Origin: Thermodesulfobacteriota bacterium
Lineage (GTDB): Bacteria > Desulfobacterota > BSN033 > UBA1163
Assembly (NCBI GenBank): GCA_026415035.1
Contig: JAOAHX010000007.1
Location: forward strand, 30,738 to 94,737
Direction of reading: 5' to 3'
Length of the DNA: 64,000 bases
Under the pieces are notes generated by a model. The model was not told where the DNA came from and made no database searches. It worked only from the letters and a program-made list of their open reading frames with translations. This document shows, one piece after another, positions 54,426 through 62,258 of the stretch (the stretch's first letter is position 1; each line of letters begins with the position of its first letter). The position numbers and the translations under genes are program-made.

Positions 54426-54774
54426 GGATTGGACACATAAGATCCGAAACTTGGAAGAGGAGGTTCGGAAGAGGGCCCAAAAACTCCTTGGCTCCCTTGG
54501 GAAAGGCGGGGTGGACCATCCCCTTTCCTCCCTTCTGCCTCTTCTTCCACCGCCCCATCGAAGCAGGCTCTCCTCTTATCAAAAAGAGATCGATCACCTG
54601 AAGACTTGGCTCAAACAGATCAATGAACGGAATGTCATCTATATCCGCGACTGTCTGGACCTCCTTTCCAGTCTGATCAGACCGATGGTGGAGGGAGATG
54701 GGGCCTCGTCCCGTTACCCAGGCTATCGGCCCTTGAGGGCCACGGCTCCCATGGCCTTGAACCAGGAGGTGTGA
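54271..54774 (+). CDS. flgN: Flagellar export chaperone FlgN-like
   Basis: A 167-residue, mostly helical protein in the FlgN position, directly before flgK and flgL, whose products FlgN chaperones. The heptad-like helices (about residues 3-75) begin with LYRLLDQEVSHYRQLIGEVK, and a second helical half (100-140) includes RNVIYIRDCLDLLSSLIRP. FlgN proteins are poorly conserved, so the call rests on length, helix pattern and position. AAGGAGG lies 12 bases upstream, a long spacing. It overlaps the doubtful end of flgJ. Confidence 0.75.
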   Translation: MEEWRKEVDTLYRLLDQEVSHYRQLIGEVKEEARCLRSGDPEALIRSVRVIEDWTHKIRNLEEEVRKRAQKLLGSLGKGGVDHPLSSLLPLLPPPHRSRLSSYQKEIDHLKTWLKQINERNVIYIRDCLDLLSSLIRPMVEGDGASSRYPGYRPLRATAPMALNQEV

Positions 54775-54776
54775 GG

Positions 54777-56228
54777 ATGAGCGGGATCCGGAACGTCATC
54801 GACATTGCCAAGGGGGCCCTCCTGGCCAACCAGAAGGCGATGACCGTGATCAGCCACAATATCGCCAATGTGAACACACCGGGTTATACCCGACAGAGGA
54901 TGATCCTCGAGGCCAATCCTCCCTATTTTGCGAACCGGTTGAAGATCGGAATGGGGGTGAAGGCCGAATCGGTGGTCCAGTTCGTCGATCCCTTTGTGAA
55001 CCGCAGCATCCATCAGAAAACCTCCCTCCTGAAGGAGCACGAGACCCGGGCCTCCGTCCTGTCTCAGATGGAGGTCATTTTCAATGAGACCAAGGGTCAG
55101 GGTTTGGTTCAGGCCCTGAACGAATTCTGGAACGCCTGGCAGGATGTGGCGAGCTCCCCCAACGGGATTTCCGAGAGGACCGCCCTCCTGGCCAAAGGGG
55201 AGGTGCTGACGAGGCAATTCCATGTGATGAGCGAATCCCTTCATCAGATGAAGAGCGAGATGAACACCAACCTGAAGATCTCTCTCCAGGAGGTGAACCA
55301 GCTGGTTCGGCAGATCGCAGAGCTGAATGAGAAGATCGTCTTTGCGGAGTCGAACCAGACGATGGCCAACGATCTGAGGGATCAGCGTTCCAGCCATCTG
55401 GAGAGGCTCTCCGAGTATTTAGGGAATGTCTATGTGACCGATGCGCACGGGGCCTGGACCGTGATGACCCCCGACGGGATGATCCTGGTCGACGGGAAGC
55501 ATTACTGGCAGTTAAGGATGGAAGGGGATGCGATCTACTGGAACAACATCCCCAATGACATAAGCAAAAAAATTCAAGGGGGAAAGATCGGGGCCTGGCT
55601 CGATTTGAGGGATGATCTCATTCCGCAGACCATTGCCAATTTGGATGAGCTGGCCGGAGCCCTGATCCGGGAGGTCAATGCCTTGCACGTGAGAGGGTAT
55701 ACCCTTGGGGGGGAGACGGGGTTGAATTTCTTCGCCCCCTTCAAAGCCCCTCCGGAGACCCCTCACTTGAATGATTTTACGGGGGCGGCCTCCTATATCC
55801 GCTTGAGCGACGAGGTGAGAGGCCTGCCGGTCAATGTGGCGGCCGCCCGCGCTCCTGGCGCCCCGGGTGACAACGAGAATGCCTTGAGAATCGTCTCGCT
55901 CCAGACCGATGGGTCCCTCTCGCTTCGGCGATGGAACTACGCCCAACGGGGCCTCTCCATCTCGAGCACCCTCCAGATCGGCACCCTCGACGACTATTAC
56001 CGGATGATGGTGGGCGAGATCGGCATCCTTGTGGACGAAGCCTCTGAGAACCATGATTTTACGAAGGCCCTGATGGATCACCTCACGGCCTTAAGGGATT
56101 CGGTCTCCGGTGTCAATCTCGAGGAGGAGATGGTGGAGTTGATGAAGATCCAGAGGGCCCACGAGGCGGCCTCCAAGCTGGTGACGATCACCGACGAGAT
56201 GCTCCAGTCCCTCCTTGCCATGAGATAG
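54777..56228 (+). CDS. flgK: Flagellar hook-associated protein 1 FlgK
   Basis: FlgK is the first hook-filament junction protein. The 483-residue protein shows the axial N-terminus AKGALLANQKAMTVISHNIA, then NVNTPGYTRQRMI, GLVQALNEFWNAWQDVASSP and the C-terminal GVNLEEEMVELMKIQRAHEA. AGGAGG is seven bases before the ATG at 54777. It follows flgN at two bases and precedes flgL at 10 bases. Confidence 0.95.
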   Translation: MSGIRNVIDIAKGALLANQKAMTVISHNIANVNTPGYTRQRMILEANPPYFANRLKIGMGVKAESVVQFVDPFVNRSIHQKTSLLKEHETRASVLSQMEVIFNETKGQGLVQALNEFWNAWQDVASSPNGISERTALLAKGEVLTRQFHVMSESLHQMKSEMNTNLKISLQEVNQLVRQIAELNEKIVFAESNQTMANDLRDQRSSHLERLSEYLGNVYVTDAHGAWTVMTPDGMILVDGKHYWQLRMEGDAIYWNNIPNDISKKIQGGKIGAWLDLRDDLIPQTIANLDELAGALIREVNALHVRGYTLGGETGLNFFAPFKAPPETPHLNDFTGAASYIRLSDEVRGLPVNVAAARAPGAPGDNENALRIVSLQTDGSLSLRRWNYAQRGLSISSTLQIGTLDDYYRMMVGEIGILVDEASENHDFTKALMDHLTALRDSVSGVNLEEEMVELMKIQRAHEAASKLVTITDEMLQSLLAMR

Positions 56229-56238
56229 AGGTGAGACG

Positions 56239-57132
56239 ATGCGCGTGGCCACCCGATCGTTCTATCAATTCGTTCAGGAGAGGATCCTCAGGCTCACCGA
56301 GGAGCTGAAGCGGGTGAATGATAAGGTCTCTTCGGGGAAGAATCTGAACCGACCCTCGGATGATCCCCTTTCCCTCCTCGAATCGCTCAACCTCCGAACC
56401 GGCCTGGCCCAGATCGAGCAATATCAGAGGAACATGAGACGGGGGGAATCTTGGTTGAGTTTGAGCGAATCTGTCCTCACCCAGGCCCTTCTCCTGTTGG
56501 ACCGCGCCAAAGAGATTGCGGTTCAGATGGCCAGTGACACGCAGACGGCCGAGACCCGATCCTTTGGAGCGACTGAAATCGATCACCTCCTCCATCAGGC
56601 GATCTCTCTGGGCAATACCAGACTGGGAGGGGCCTACATCTTTTCCGGGTATCGGACGGAGACAGCCCCCTTCGCCAAGATAGAGGCCGGCGGAGTCGAG
56701 ACGGTCCAGTACCGAGGGGATGAGAACGATTTCCAGGTCATCATCGGCAGGGATGAGACTTTGACGATCGGGAAGAACGGTCAGCGGGTCTGGATGAACT
56801 CCGGGATCTTCGCCTCTCTCCTGAGGTTGAAACAGGCCCTCCAGACCAACGACAGAGAGGGAATCCGCCAGGAGATCGGGGAATTAGGAAGGGTGCAGGA
56901 TTACCTCAATAACGAGGTGGCGGACATCGGGGCGAAGACGAACCGGCTCGATGGAAAGCGGGAGGTCCTCCACCAGCTCGATTTGGATCTGAAGGACCGC
57001 CTCTCCCAGATCGAGGATGCCGATTATGCGAAGGTGATCACGGAGTTGAGGGCGAAGGAACTGGCTTATCAGGCCGCCCTTCTTGCCTCGACGAGGATTG
57101 CCGAATTGACGATCCTCAATTATTTCAAATAG
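56239..57132 (+). CDS. flgL: Flagellar hook-associated protein 3 FlgL
   Basis: FlgL joins FlgK to the filament. The 297-residue protein is flagellin-like at both ends: RVATRSFYQFVQERILRLTE and KVSSGKNLNRPSDDPLSLLE at the N-terminus, GGAYIFSGYRTETAPF in the middle, and LRAKELAYQAALLASTRIAE at the C-terminus. Its short central domain and location beside flgK separate it from flagellin. csrA follows 45 bases downstream. Confidence 0.94.
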   Translation: MRVATRSFYQFVQERILRLTEELKRVNDKVSSGKNLNRPSDDPLSLLESLNLRTGLAQIEQYQRNMRRGESWLSLSESVLTQALLLLDRAKEIAVQMASDTQTAETRSFGATEIDHLLHQAISLGNTRLGGAYIFSGYRTETAPFAKIEAGGVETVQYRGDENDFQVIIGRDETLTIGKNGQRVWMNSGIFASLLRLKQALQTNDREGIRQEIGELGRVQDYLNNEVADIGAKTNRLDGKREVLHQLDLDLKDRLSQIEDADYAKVITELRAKELAYQAALLASTRIAELTILNYFK

Positions 57133-57177
57133 GCACACGATGTCGGATCAGGGTCTATTGGCCAGGGAAGGTGAGGG

Positions 57178-57402
57178 ATGCTCCTTCTGACCCGCAAGGT
57201 CGGGGAATCGATCGTCATCGGCGAGCGGATCAAGATCCATGTCATCGAGATCAGGGGACAGCAGGTTCGTCTTGGAATTGAGGCCCCGACGGAGACTCCG
57301 GTGTTCCGCGAAGAGATCTTCCAAAAGATCGTTGAGGAGAACCGTCTGGCCTCAGGGGTCGAGCCTCACCACCTCCATCTTTGCCTCGGGAGAAAGGAGT
57401 AA
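57178..57402 (+). CDS. csrA: Carbon storage regulator CsrA
   Basis: CsrA binds GGA motifs in mRNA leaders and represses translation, classically of flagellin (hag). The 74-residue protein begins [20 protein letters not shown] and contains [20 protein letters not shown], with the conserved RNA-binding Leu4 and the Arg of VRLGIEAP. It lies six bases before fliW, whose product sequesters CsrA, so the pair forms the known FliW-CsrA-flagellin feedback switch. Confidence 0.95.
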   Translation: MLLLTRKVGESIVIGERIKIHVIEIRGQQVRLGIEAPTETPVFREEIFQKIVEENRLASGVEPHHLHLCLGRKE

Positions 57403-57408
57403 ACTCGG

Positions 57409-57858
57409 TTGCAGCTTTTTACGGACCGTTTCGGAATGATCGAAATCGCAGAGGATCAGATCCTCCATCTTCCCGATGGGATGATCGGTTTCCCTGACGA
57501 AAAGCGATTTGTCCTTTTAAAACACAGCGAGGAATCCCCCTTCCTCTGGTTCCAGTCGGTCGATAACGGCCACCTGGCCTTCGTCGTGACCGACCCCTTC
57601 TGGTTTCAACCCGACTACGATTTTGAGATCGATCCTCAAGAGGCCGAGGTTCTCGAGCTCAAAGGCCATCCCGAGGAGGTCCAGACCTTGGTGGTGGTCA
57701 ATCTCCATCTCTCCAATGGCCCGCCCGTCATCACGGCCAACCTCCTTGGACCGATCGTCATCAATCTTCGGAAACGATTGGCGAAACAGCTCGTCCTCTA
57801 CCGGAGCGCCTACTCTCACCGACACCCGATTCCGCTTCAAAGTAATCAAAAGCCCTGA
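57409..57858 (+). CDS. fliW: Flagellar assembly factor FliW
   Basis: FliW binds CsrA, and also flagellin, and thereby ties flagellin translation to secretion. The 149-residue protein has TDRFGMIEIAEDQILHLPDG, GFPDEKRFVLLKHSEESPF and the C-terminal VITANLLGPIVINLRKRLAK, all family features. The start is a TTG with AAAGGAG nine bases upstream; the next ATG is ten codons inside and would cut the first strand. Its last codons form the left arm of the terminator that follows. Confidence 0.93.
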   Translation: MQLFTDRFGMIEIAEDQILHLPDGMIGFPDEKRFVLLKHSEESPFLWFQSVDNGHLAFVVTDPFWFQPDYDFEIDPQEAEVLELKGHPEEVQTLVVVNLHLSNGPPVITANLLGPIVINLRKRLAKQLVLYRSAYSHRHPIPLQSNQKP

Positions 57859-57891
57859 AGGATCTTCGGATGATCCTCAGGGCTTTCCTTT
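57848..57891 (+). terminator. Rho-independent terminator after fliW
   Basis: AAAGCCCTGA plus GGATC on the left pair with GATCC plus TCAGGGCTTT on the right, with one bulged A, and are followed by the T-rich TTTCCTTTAATTTT. It closes the flgF-to-fliW operon and includes the fliW stop codon. Confidence 0.8.
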
Positions 57892-57954
57892 AATTTTCAG
57901 AAAACCCATCGCTTTTCCAAAGGAGGAGGATGGGAGGAGAAGTTTTTTTGTGTC

Positions 57955-58263
57955 TTAAAGCAGATCGAGAAGAGACTCTTTTATAATCTTCTCGGCAAGG
58001 GCGTCCCTTTCCACATGGTAGCGGCCTTCCTCGATCTGTTTTTTCAGCTCCGCGACCCGCTCCGCCCGTATGTCAGGGGTGGATCGGAGGACCTCGTAAA
58101 CCTTCTGCATCTCTTTCGAGCGGGCCGAGAACTCGACGCGATCTCCGGACAAGGGCTTGGCCTCCATTTCCCCGGCCTTGGAAGGCCTCTCCGGTGGAGG
58201 GGTGGATTGGGACTGAGGGACGTTCTGCAAAGGGTTCTTCTGATGAAGGTCTGATATTTTCAT
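57955..58263 (-). CDS. flgM: Anti-sigma-28 factor FlgM
   Basis: FlgM holds FliA inactive until it is exported through the finished hook. The 102-residue protein has a disordered Pro/Ser-rich N-terminal half and the conserved FliA-binding C-terminal half (DRVEFSARSKEMQKVYEVLR, then VAELKKQIEEGRYHVERDAL and EKIIKESLLDLL). It follows a small unknown gene in an operon with a perfect FliA-type promoter, so FliA drives its own inhibitor, as in other bacteria. Confidence 0.93.
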   Translation of the reverse strand: MKISDLHQKNPLQNVPQSQSTPPPERPSKAGEMEAKPLSGDRVEFSARSKEMQKVYEVLRSTPDIRAERVAELKKQIEEGRYHVERDALAEKIIKESLLDLL

Positions 58264-58280
58264 GCCTCGCTCCTTCCCGC

Positions 58281-58700
58281 TCAGATGAGATGTTCGTGGA
58301 TGAACGATTTCGTCACCTCATACAGTTTATCCTTGAGGAATTTGTTCTCCTCGGGCGAGAGATACTCTTGGTATCCCCCATTGTTCTCAGAAAGGATTCT
58401 GAAAACCATCCCTTGGCCATCTTCTGAGGTGACATCAAGGGGCTTTCCGTACTCCTGGCTCAACCGGTTCAGGATGGCCTTCCCCGTTTCATTTCGTGGC
58501 GACCCGTTGACCAGCTGGGAGATGATCTCTTCGGCGATCTTGTCGATGATCAACATCTTTTTGCTCTCCTTGGAGATGGTCACCTCGTCCCGTTGCCCCG
58601 CCTGCTTGGCGAGTTTGTCCTTAGAAATCCGGGACTTCGCCGAAAGCTGCTGGGTATAAGCCCTCAAGACGTGCTGGACATGGTAGTCGGTGAGGATCAT
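58281..58700 (-). CDS. Unknown protein co-transcribed with flgM
   Basis: A 139-residue, charged, mostly helical product. The N-terminal part (TDYHVQHVLRAYTQQLSAKS) includes a pattern seen in small proteins next to flgM in sulfate-reducer-like genomes; I cannot name the family. No membrane segment or enzyme motif is visible. The sigma-28 -10 element at 58721-58728 puts transcription start near 58714, so the ATGs at 58769 and 58718 are excluded and the ATG at 58700 is the best start, with 58715 just possible. It is expressed with FlgM in the late class and may act in flagellar regulation. Confidence 0.72.
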   Translation of the reverse strand: MILTDYHVQHVLRAYTQQLSAKSRISKDKLAKQAGQRDEVTISKESKKMLIIDKIAEEIISQLVNGSPRNETGKAILNRLSQEYGKPLDVTSEDGQGMVFRILSENNGGYQEYLSPEENKFLKDKLYEVTKSFIHEHLI

Positions 58701-58720
58701 GGCCTTCTCGTTCATCATAC

Positions 58721-58747
58721 TTATCGGCTCCCCCCTGAAAAACTTTA
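58721..58747 (-). promoter_or_regulatory. Sigma-28 (FliA) promoter for the flgM operon
   Basis: On the minus strand TAAAGTTT and GCCGATAA are separated by exactly 11 bases, a perfect match to the FliA consensus. Confidence 0.88.
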
Positions 58748-58870
58748 ACCTTTTTTCCAAGAGCGGCAAAAATTTCCTTTCTCACACTAAAGAAATGGAT
58801 GTTCTTACCTTATTCAGAAATTTAAAAAGCATAACTATTTGTAATTTTAAGCATTTACATTGCAGTCATC

Positions 58871-58886
58871 TGGCATGAACCTTGCC
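58871..58886 (+). promoter_or_regulatory. Sigma-54 promoter for the AT-rich modification genes
   Basis: TGGCATGAACCTTGCC matches the -24/-12 consensus with correct spacing. Transcription is predicted to start near 58897, giving an AT-rich leader of about 110 bases before the ATG at 59009. Confidence 0.75.
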
Positions 58887-59008
58887 TAAATAGATAAGTG
58901 AACTCGATCGGTTTTTACTTAGGGAAAGTTGTAAAAAGAGGCTTTTAAAGAAATAAAGGAATGAATCAATAAGTCGATAAGTTAAAATGAATTAGGAATA
59001 GGAGGACC

Positions 59009-62000
59009 ATGGGAAAAACATTGAAGATTTTAGGAAGAGGAAAGGTTCCCCAACGCACCATTTTTAATGAAAGGTTTGTGGCAGAATGCTGTGAAACCTT
59101 CCATTTCCATATTAGGAATATCCGGCATGAATTTAAATGGGAAGATTTTTTAAAGTTAACACAAGCCTTTAAGGAAATTGATGAAACTTATTCCAGACAT
59201 GGGAGACCGAAGTCTCATCACCATCTTGAGTTGGGAAGGACGCTATTAAATCCTAATCATAGCTCCCAGGAACTTTTGGTTGAACTCTGTGAAAATATTT
59301 ACAAAAAATATCCGACAGGATGGGATTCTTATTTTCATGAAGAAGACTCATTCATCCATCTCCATTTTCGTGATCTTCGGATCGAGATGGGTAATGCCGA
59401 ATTCCTTGAGTTTGCGAAAATCATAAGCCAAGCCTATAGAGAATTGGTGGCTTTGAAAGCTAAAACTCTATCAGAAGTGTTTGATCTGCTCGATCAACAA
59501 AAAATCATTTATGCCGTGCTTCGAAACTGGGAAAACCTTCCAGAAAAGGTTGAAGTTGGGCCACACAGCGATCTGGATTTAATCATTCACCCAGACCATG
59601 TTGAAAGGTTTTGCGAACTCGTAAATGCACAATCAACTACCCAACTCCCCTATAGAGTCCAGCGACGGGTTATGATAATGGGCCCAGAAGGAGAGCAATC
59701 TTACATTCTCGTAGACCTTCGTCAACCTGGAGATGGCTACTTCCCAGATATTCTTGCCTACCAGATGCTCAATCGGAGGGTTCGCTTCAGAAACTTTTGG
59801 GTGTTACATCCAGAAGATCATTTGGTTGGGCTTGCTTACCATATCCTTTTCCACAAAGGATATGTGGGGGAGGGATATCTCGATCGATTGAAATGGTTAT
59901 CCAGTCATTTGGCCAAATGGCCCTGGCGCTCCATTCAAGGTCCCTCTCTTATGTCCTATCTAAAAAAAATATTGTCTGATAACAACGTTCATTATGTTTG
60001 TCCGGTCGATCTAACAGTTAGACCGACTTTACCTATGCTTTATCCAATTGAGTATGTAGTAAATCAGGGCTACCGGCGGGATGACAATGGTCAGCCTGTC
60101 TTTTCACGGGTGTATAAAGTGTTTTCTGAAAGGGGAGAGCCCTTTCTGGTGAAACAAGCCAGTGGCTCATTCGCAAAACATGAATTTAGGATTTTGAGCA
60201 AGTTGAACTCGGAATATTTCCCAAAGGCGTGGGGGTACGAGGAATATGAGGGGTACTCCATCTTCCAAGAAGAATATATTGAGGGGACCCCCTTGTCTGA
60301 AGCTCATCCGATGATATCGGCATGGGACTTCACAGAGGCAAAGGAATTTGTAGGAGGATGCATCAAAATACTCAAGGCCTTAACTTCGAGTGAGATCGAG
60401 CATAGGAATATTTGTGCAGACCACCTTTTGATATCCGGCAAAAGGCCGGTGTTGATAAGTTTTGGGCGGGCTAGGCCTAAAGAGAGACCCCTTGAAGGGC
60501 TAAATGGAAAAGAGAAAACTTCAGAGGACTGTTCTCCAAAAAACGATCTCTGCGATCCTTATGATATGGGATTGTTGTTACGGAATACTCTTGAACCTAT
60601 TTTCCCTCAATTCTCTCCATTGATCGAGACGTTACTGAAAAGTAGAAAAGAGAAGCCTGTGAACTGGGATACAGTGGATATTCTTTTCACCACCTTGGAG
60701 GAACCGACATTTTCATCATCTGAGGAAAAATTTTTAGCCTATTGCAATGCGGGACGATACCAAAAAGCCGAAGAGATTCTTCCCACTTTGGGAACATTTC
60801 AAGATGAGTCAATACGTTTTTGGATCTATTACCTCAAATTCATCAATCGGGAAGAGTCCATCGACTTTGCCCTTTCGATTCCCCAGTATATCAAGGAAAA
60901 TAAGGGTCTCCTATGTCGATTAATTCGAGAGTGTTTTGAAACAAAAAAGATAAACCAGGGAGCGACCCTAGTTAAACAATTTCTATCCACCTCCATCGCC
61001 CTTCACCCAGATTGGACCTTCTCGATCTTTATTGATTTGGGTGATCATTTTCTTGATGACCATTTTCATGAGTTATCCAAGGTCCTCCCTCCGAATATTT
61101 TAAAGGCCCTTTACGACGAGAGAGGGAGGAACCGGGAATGGGTCCGCCTTTGGATTTCCAATCTATGCAAATATGGTAATCTGTCCGATCTACAAATGGC
61201 GTTAGGCGAAATCAATATGGATCCAAAATCCCTGCCCCCCTCTTGCCTCTCCGAAATTGCTCAAAGGTTTTTTTCCGAGGGTGAGGAGGCAAATGCATTG
61301 CTTTATGCAAGTCGTGCCCTTGATGAGGATCCTTATTTTGCAGAGTGTGCGAAGATATTAGCCACTCTCCATGAAAAGCATGGCAACATTCTTGAAGCGG
61401 CTAAGTGGTGGAGACATTATCTGACGTTAAACCACGATGAAGATTCCTCAATAAAAAACTACATCGGATCGAGCGCTAAGTTTGAAGGTGACCATAAAGA
61501 GGAGGATCACCCGTGGATTCTGATCCCCAAGTTGACCGAAGATATCTATTCCAAAAATCTGGCGATGATGAAACGGCAGCTCGAGGAAATTTTACATACA
61601 GAGTTAGGTAATCATCCGATTCTTAAAAAGGAATACCAAGAAATTGTCGAAAGGATGAGTGTTGGCGAATCAGATCCTAATAAAAAGGCCCTCCTAAATT
61701 TAGAAAAAGTATTGCTGGAGTTTCCCAATAATGCACTCGTTCATAATGATTTAGGAGTGCTCTATTATAGGACAGGAGACCTTCAGAGGGCTATGAAATA
61801 TTTTGAGTTGGCCATAACCCTTGACCCCTGGAATTATGATTTTAAAAAGAACCTGGCCGACCTTTCTCTCGAGCTTCATCATTATCCCCAAGCCATAAAG
61901 TTATATCAAGAAATTTTGGCGAAAAGCTCCGAACAAACCGATGATTATTTAAAAGTCGGGTATTGTTACCTCCAGTTAGGTTCTCTGTCCAAAGCGTCTT

Positions 62001-62107
62001 ATTATTTCAAAAAAGTATTAGAACTTGATCCAGAAAATAAGATAGCTAAAGATTATCTTGCTCTCACGGGGAATACCACAAGAAACGGATGTTCCAATCA
62101 AGTTTAA
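59009..62107 (+). CDS. Large multidomain protein: NTase-like, degenerate kinase-like and TPR domains
   Basis: A 1032-residue soluble protein. Residues 31-52 and 115-137 repeat one motif (FHFHIRNIRHEF and IHLHFRDLRIEM). Residues 165-300 resemble an uncharacterised nucleotidyltransferase domain with VLRNWENLPEK and GPHSDLDLII (Asp188, Asp190). Residues 365-560 look like a protein-kinase fold: VKQ (Lys382), Glu392, then EHRNICADHLL and ISFGRA where active kinases have HRD and DFG, so catalysis is doubtful. From about 575 to the end are helical repeats, clearly TPR after residue 900 (LGVLYYRTGDLQRAMKYFEL). AGGAGG lies three bases before the ATG. Codon use is AT-rich, unlike the flagellar genes. 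A role in flagellin or surface-glycan modification is inferred from its sigma-54 promoter and neighbours. Confidence 0.75.
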   Translation: MGKTLKILGRGKVPQRTIFNERFVAECCETFHFHIRNIRHEFKWEDFLKLTQAFKEIDETYSRHGRPKSHHHLELGRTLLNPNHSSQELLVELCENIYKKYPTGWDSYFHEEDSFIHLHFRDLRIEMGNAEFLEFAKIISQAYRELVALKAKTLSEVFDLLDQQKIIYAVLRNWENLPEKVEVGPHSDLDLIIHPDHVERFCELVNAQSTTQLPYRVQRRVMIMGPEGEQSYILVDLRQPGDGYFPDILAYQMLNRRVRFRNFWVLHPEDHLVGLAYHILFHKGYVGEGYLDRLKWLSSHLAKWPWRSIQGPSLMSYLKKILSDNNVHYVCPVDLTVRPTLPMLYPIEYVVNQGYRRDDNGQPVFSRVYKVFSERGEPFLVKQASGSFAKHEFRILSKLNSEYFPKAWGYEEYEGYSIFQEEYIEGTPLSEAHPMISAWDFTEAKEFVGGCIKILKALTSSEIEHRNICADHLLISGKRPVLISFGRARPKERPLEGLNGKEKTSEDCSPKNDLCDPYDMGLLLRNTLEPIFPQFSPLIETLLKSRKEKPVNWDTVDILFTTLEEPTFSSSEEKFLAYCNAGRYQKAEEILPTLGTFQDESIRFWIYYLKFINREESIDFALSIPQYIKENKGLLCRLIRECFETKKINQGATLVKQFLSTSIALHPDWTFSIFIDLGDHFLDDHFHELSKVLPPNILKALYDERGRNREWVRLWISNLCKYGNLSDLQMALGEINMDPKSLPPSCLSEIAQRFFSEGEEANALLYASRALDEDPYFAECAKILATLHEKHGNILEAAKWWRHYLTLNHDEDSSIKNYIGSSAKFEGDHKEEDHPWILIPKLTEDIYSKNLAMMKRQLEEILHTELGNHPILKKEYQEIVERMSVGESDPNKKALLNLEKVLLEFPNNALVHNDLGVLYYRTGDLQRAMKYFELAITLDPWNYDFKKNLADLSLELHHYPQAIKLYQEILAKSSEQTDDYLKVGYCYLQLGSLSKASYYFKKVLELDPENKIAKDYLALTGNTTRNGCSNQV

Positions 62108-62258
62108 GGGGGAAGGCGACCTATGACTGTTCGGTTGAAAATAAATAAATGGAATTTCCTCATCGATTGAGCCGGAGGGCTGCCAACCGATGCATGCCCC
62201 GAGGCCGCTGGAAAAATGTTCTCAACATGATAACCATTTTGGAACGAAAGGATTTCCA

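Noticed and set aside
62123-62170. 15-codon ORF with a strong ribosome site between the two AT-rich genes
   Set aside because: It is too short to support without conservation and has no recognisable content. It could be a remnant of a lost gene or a coupling peptide.
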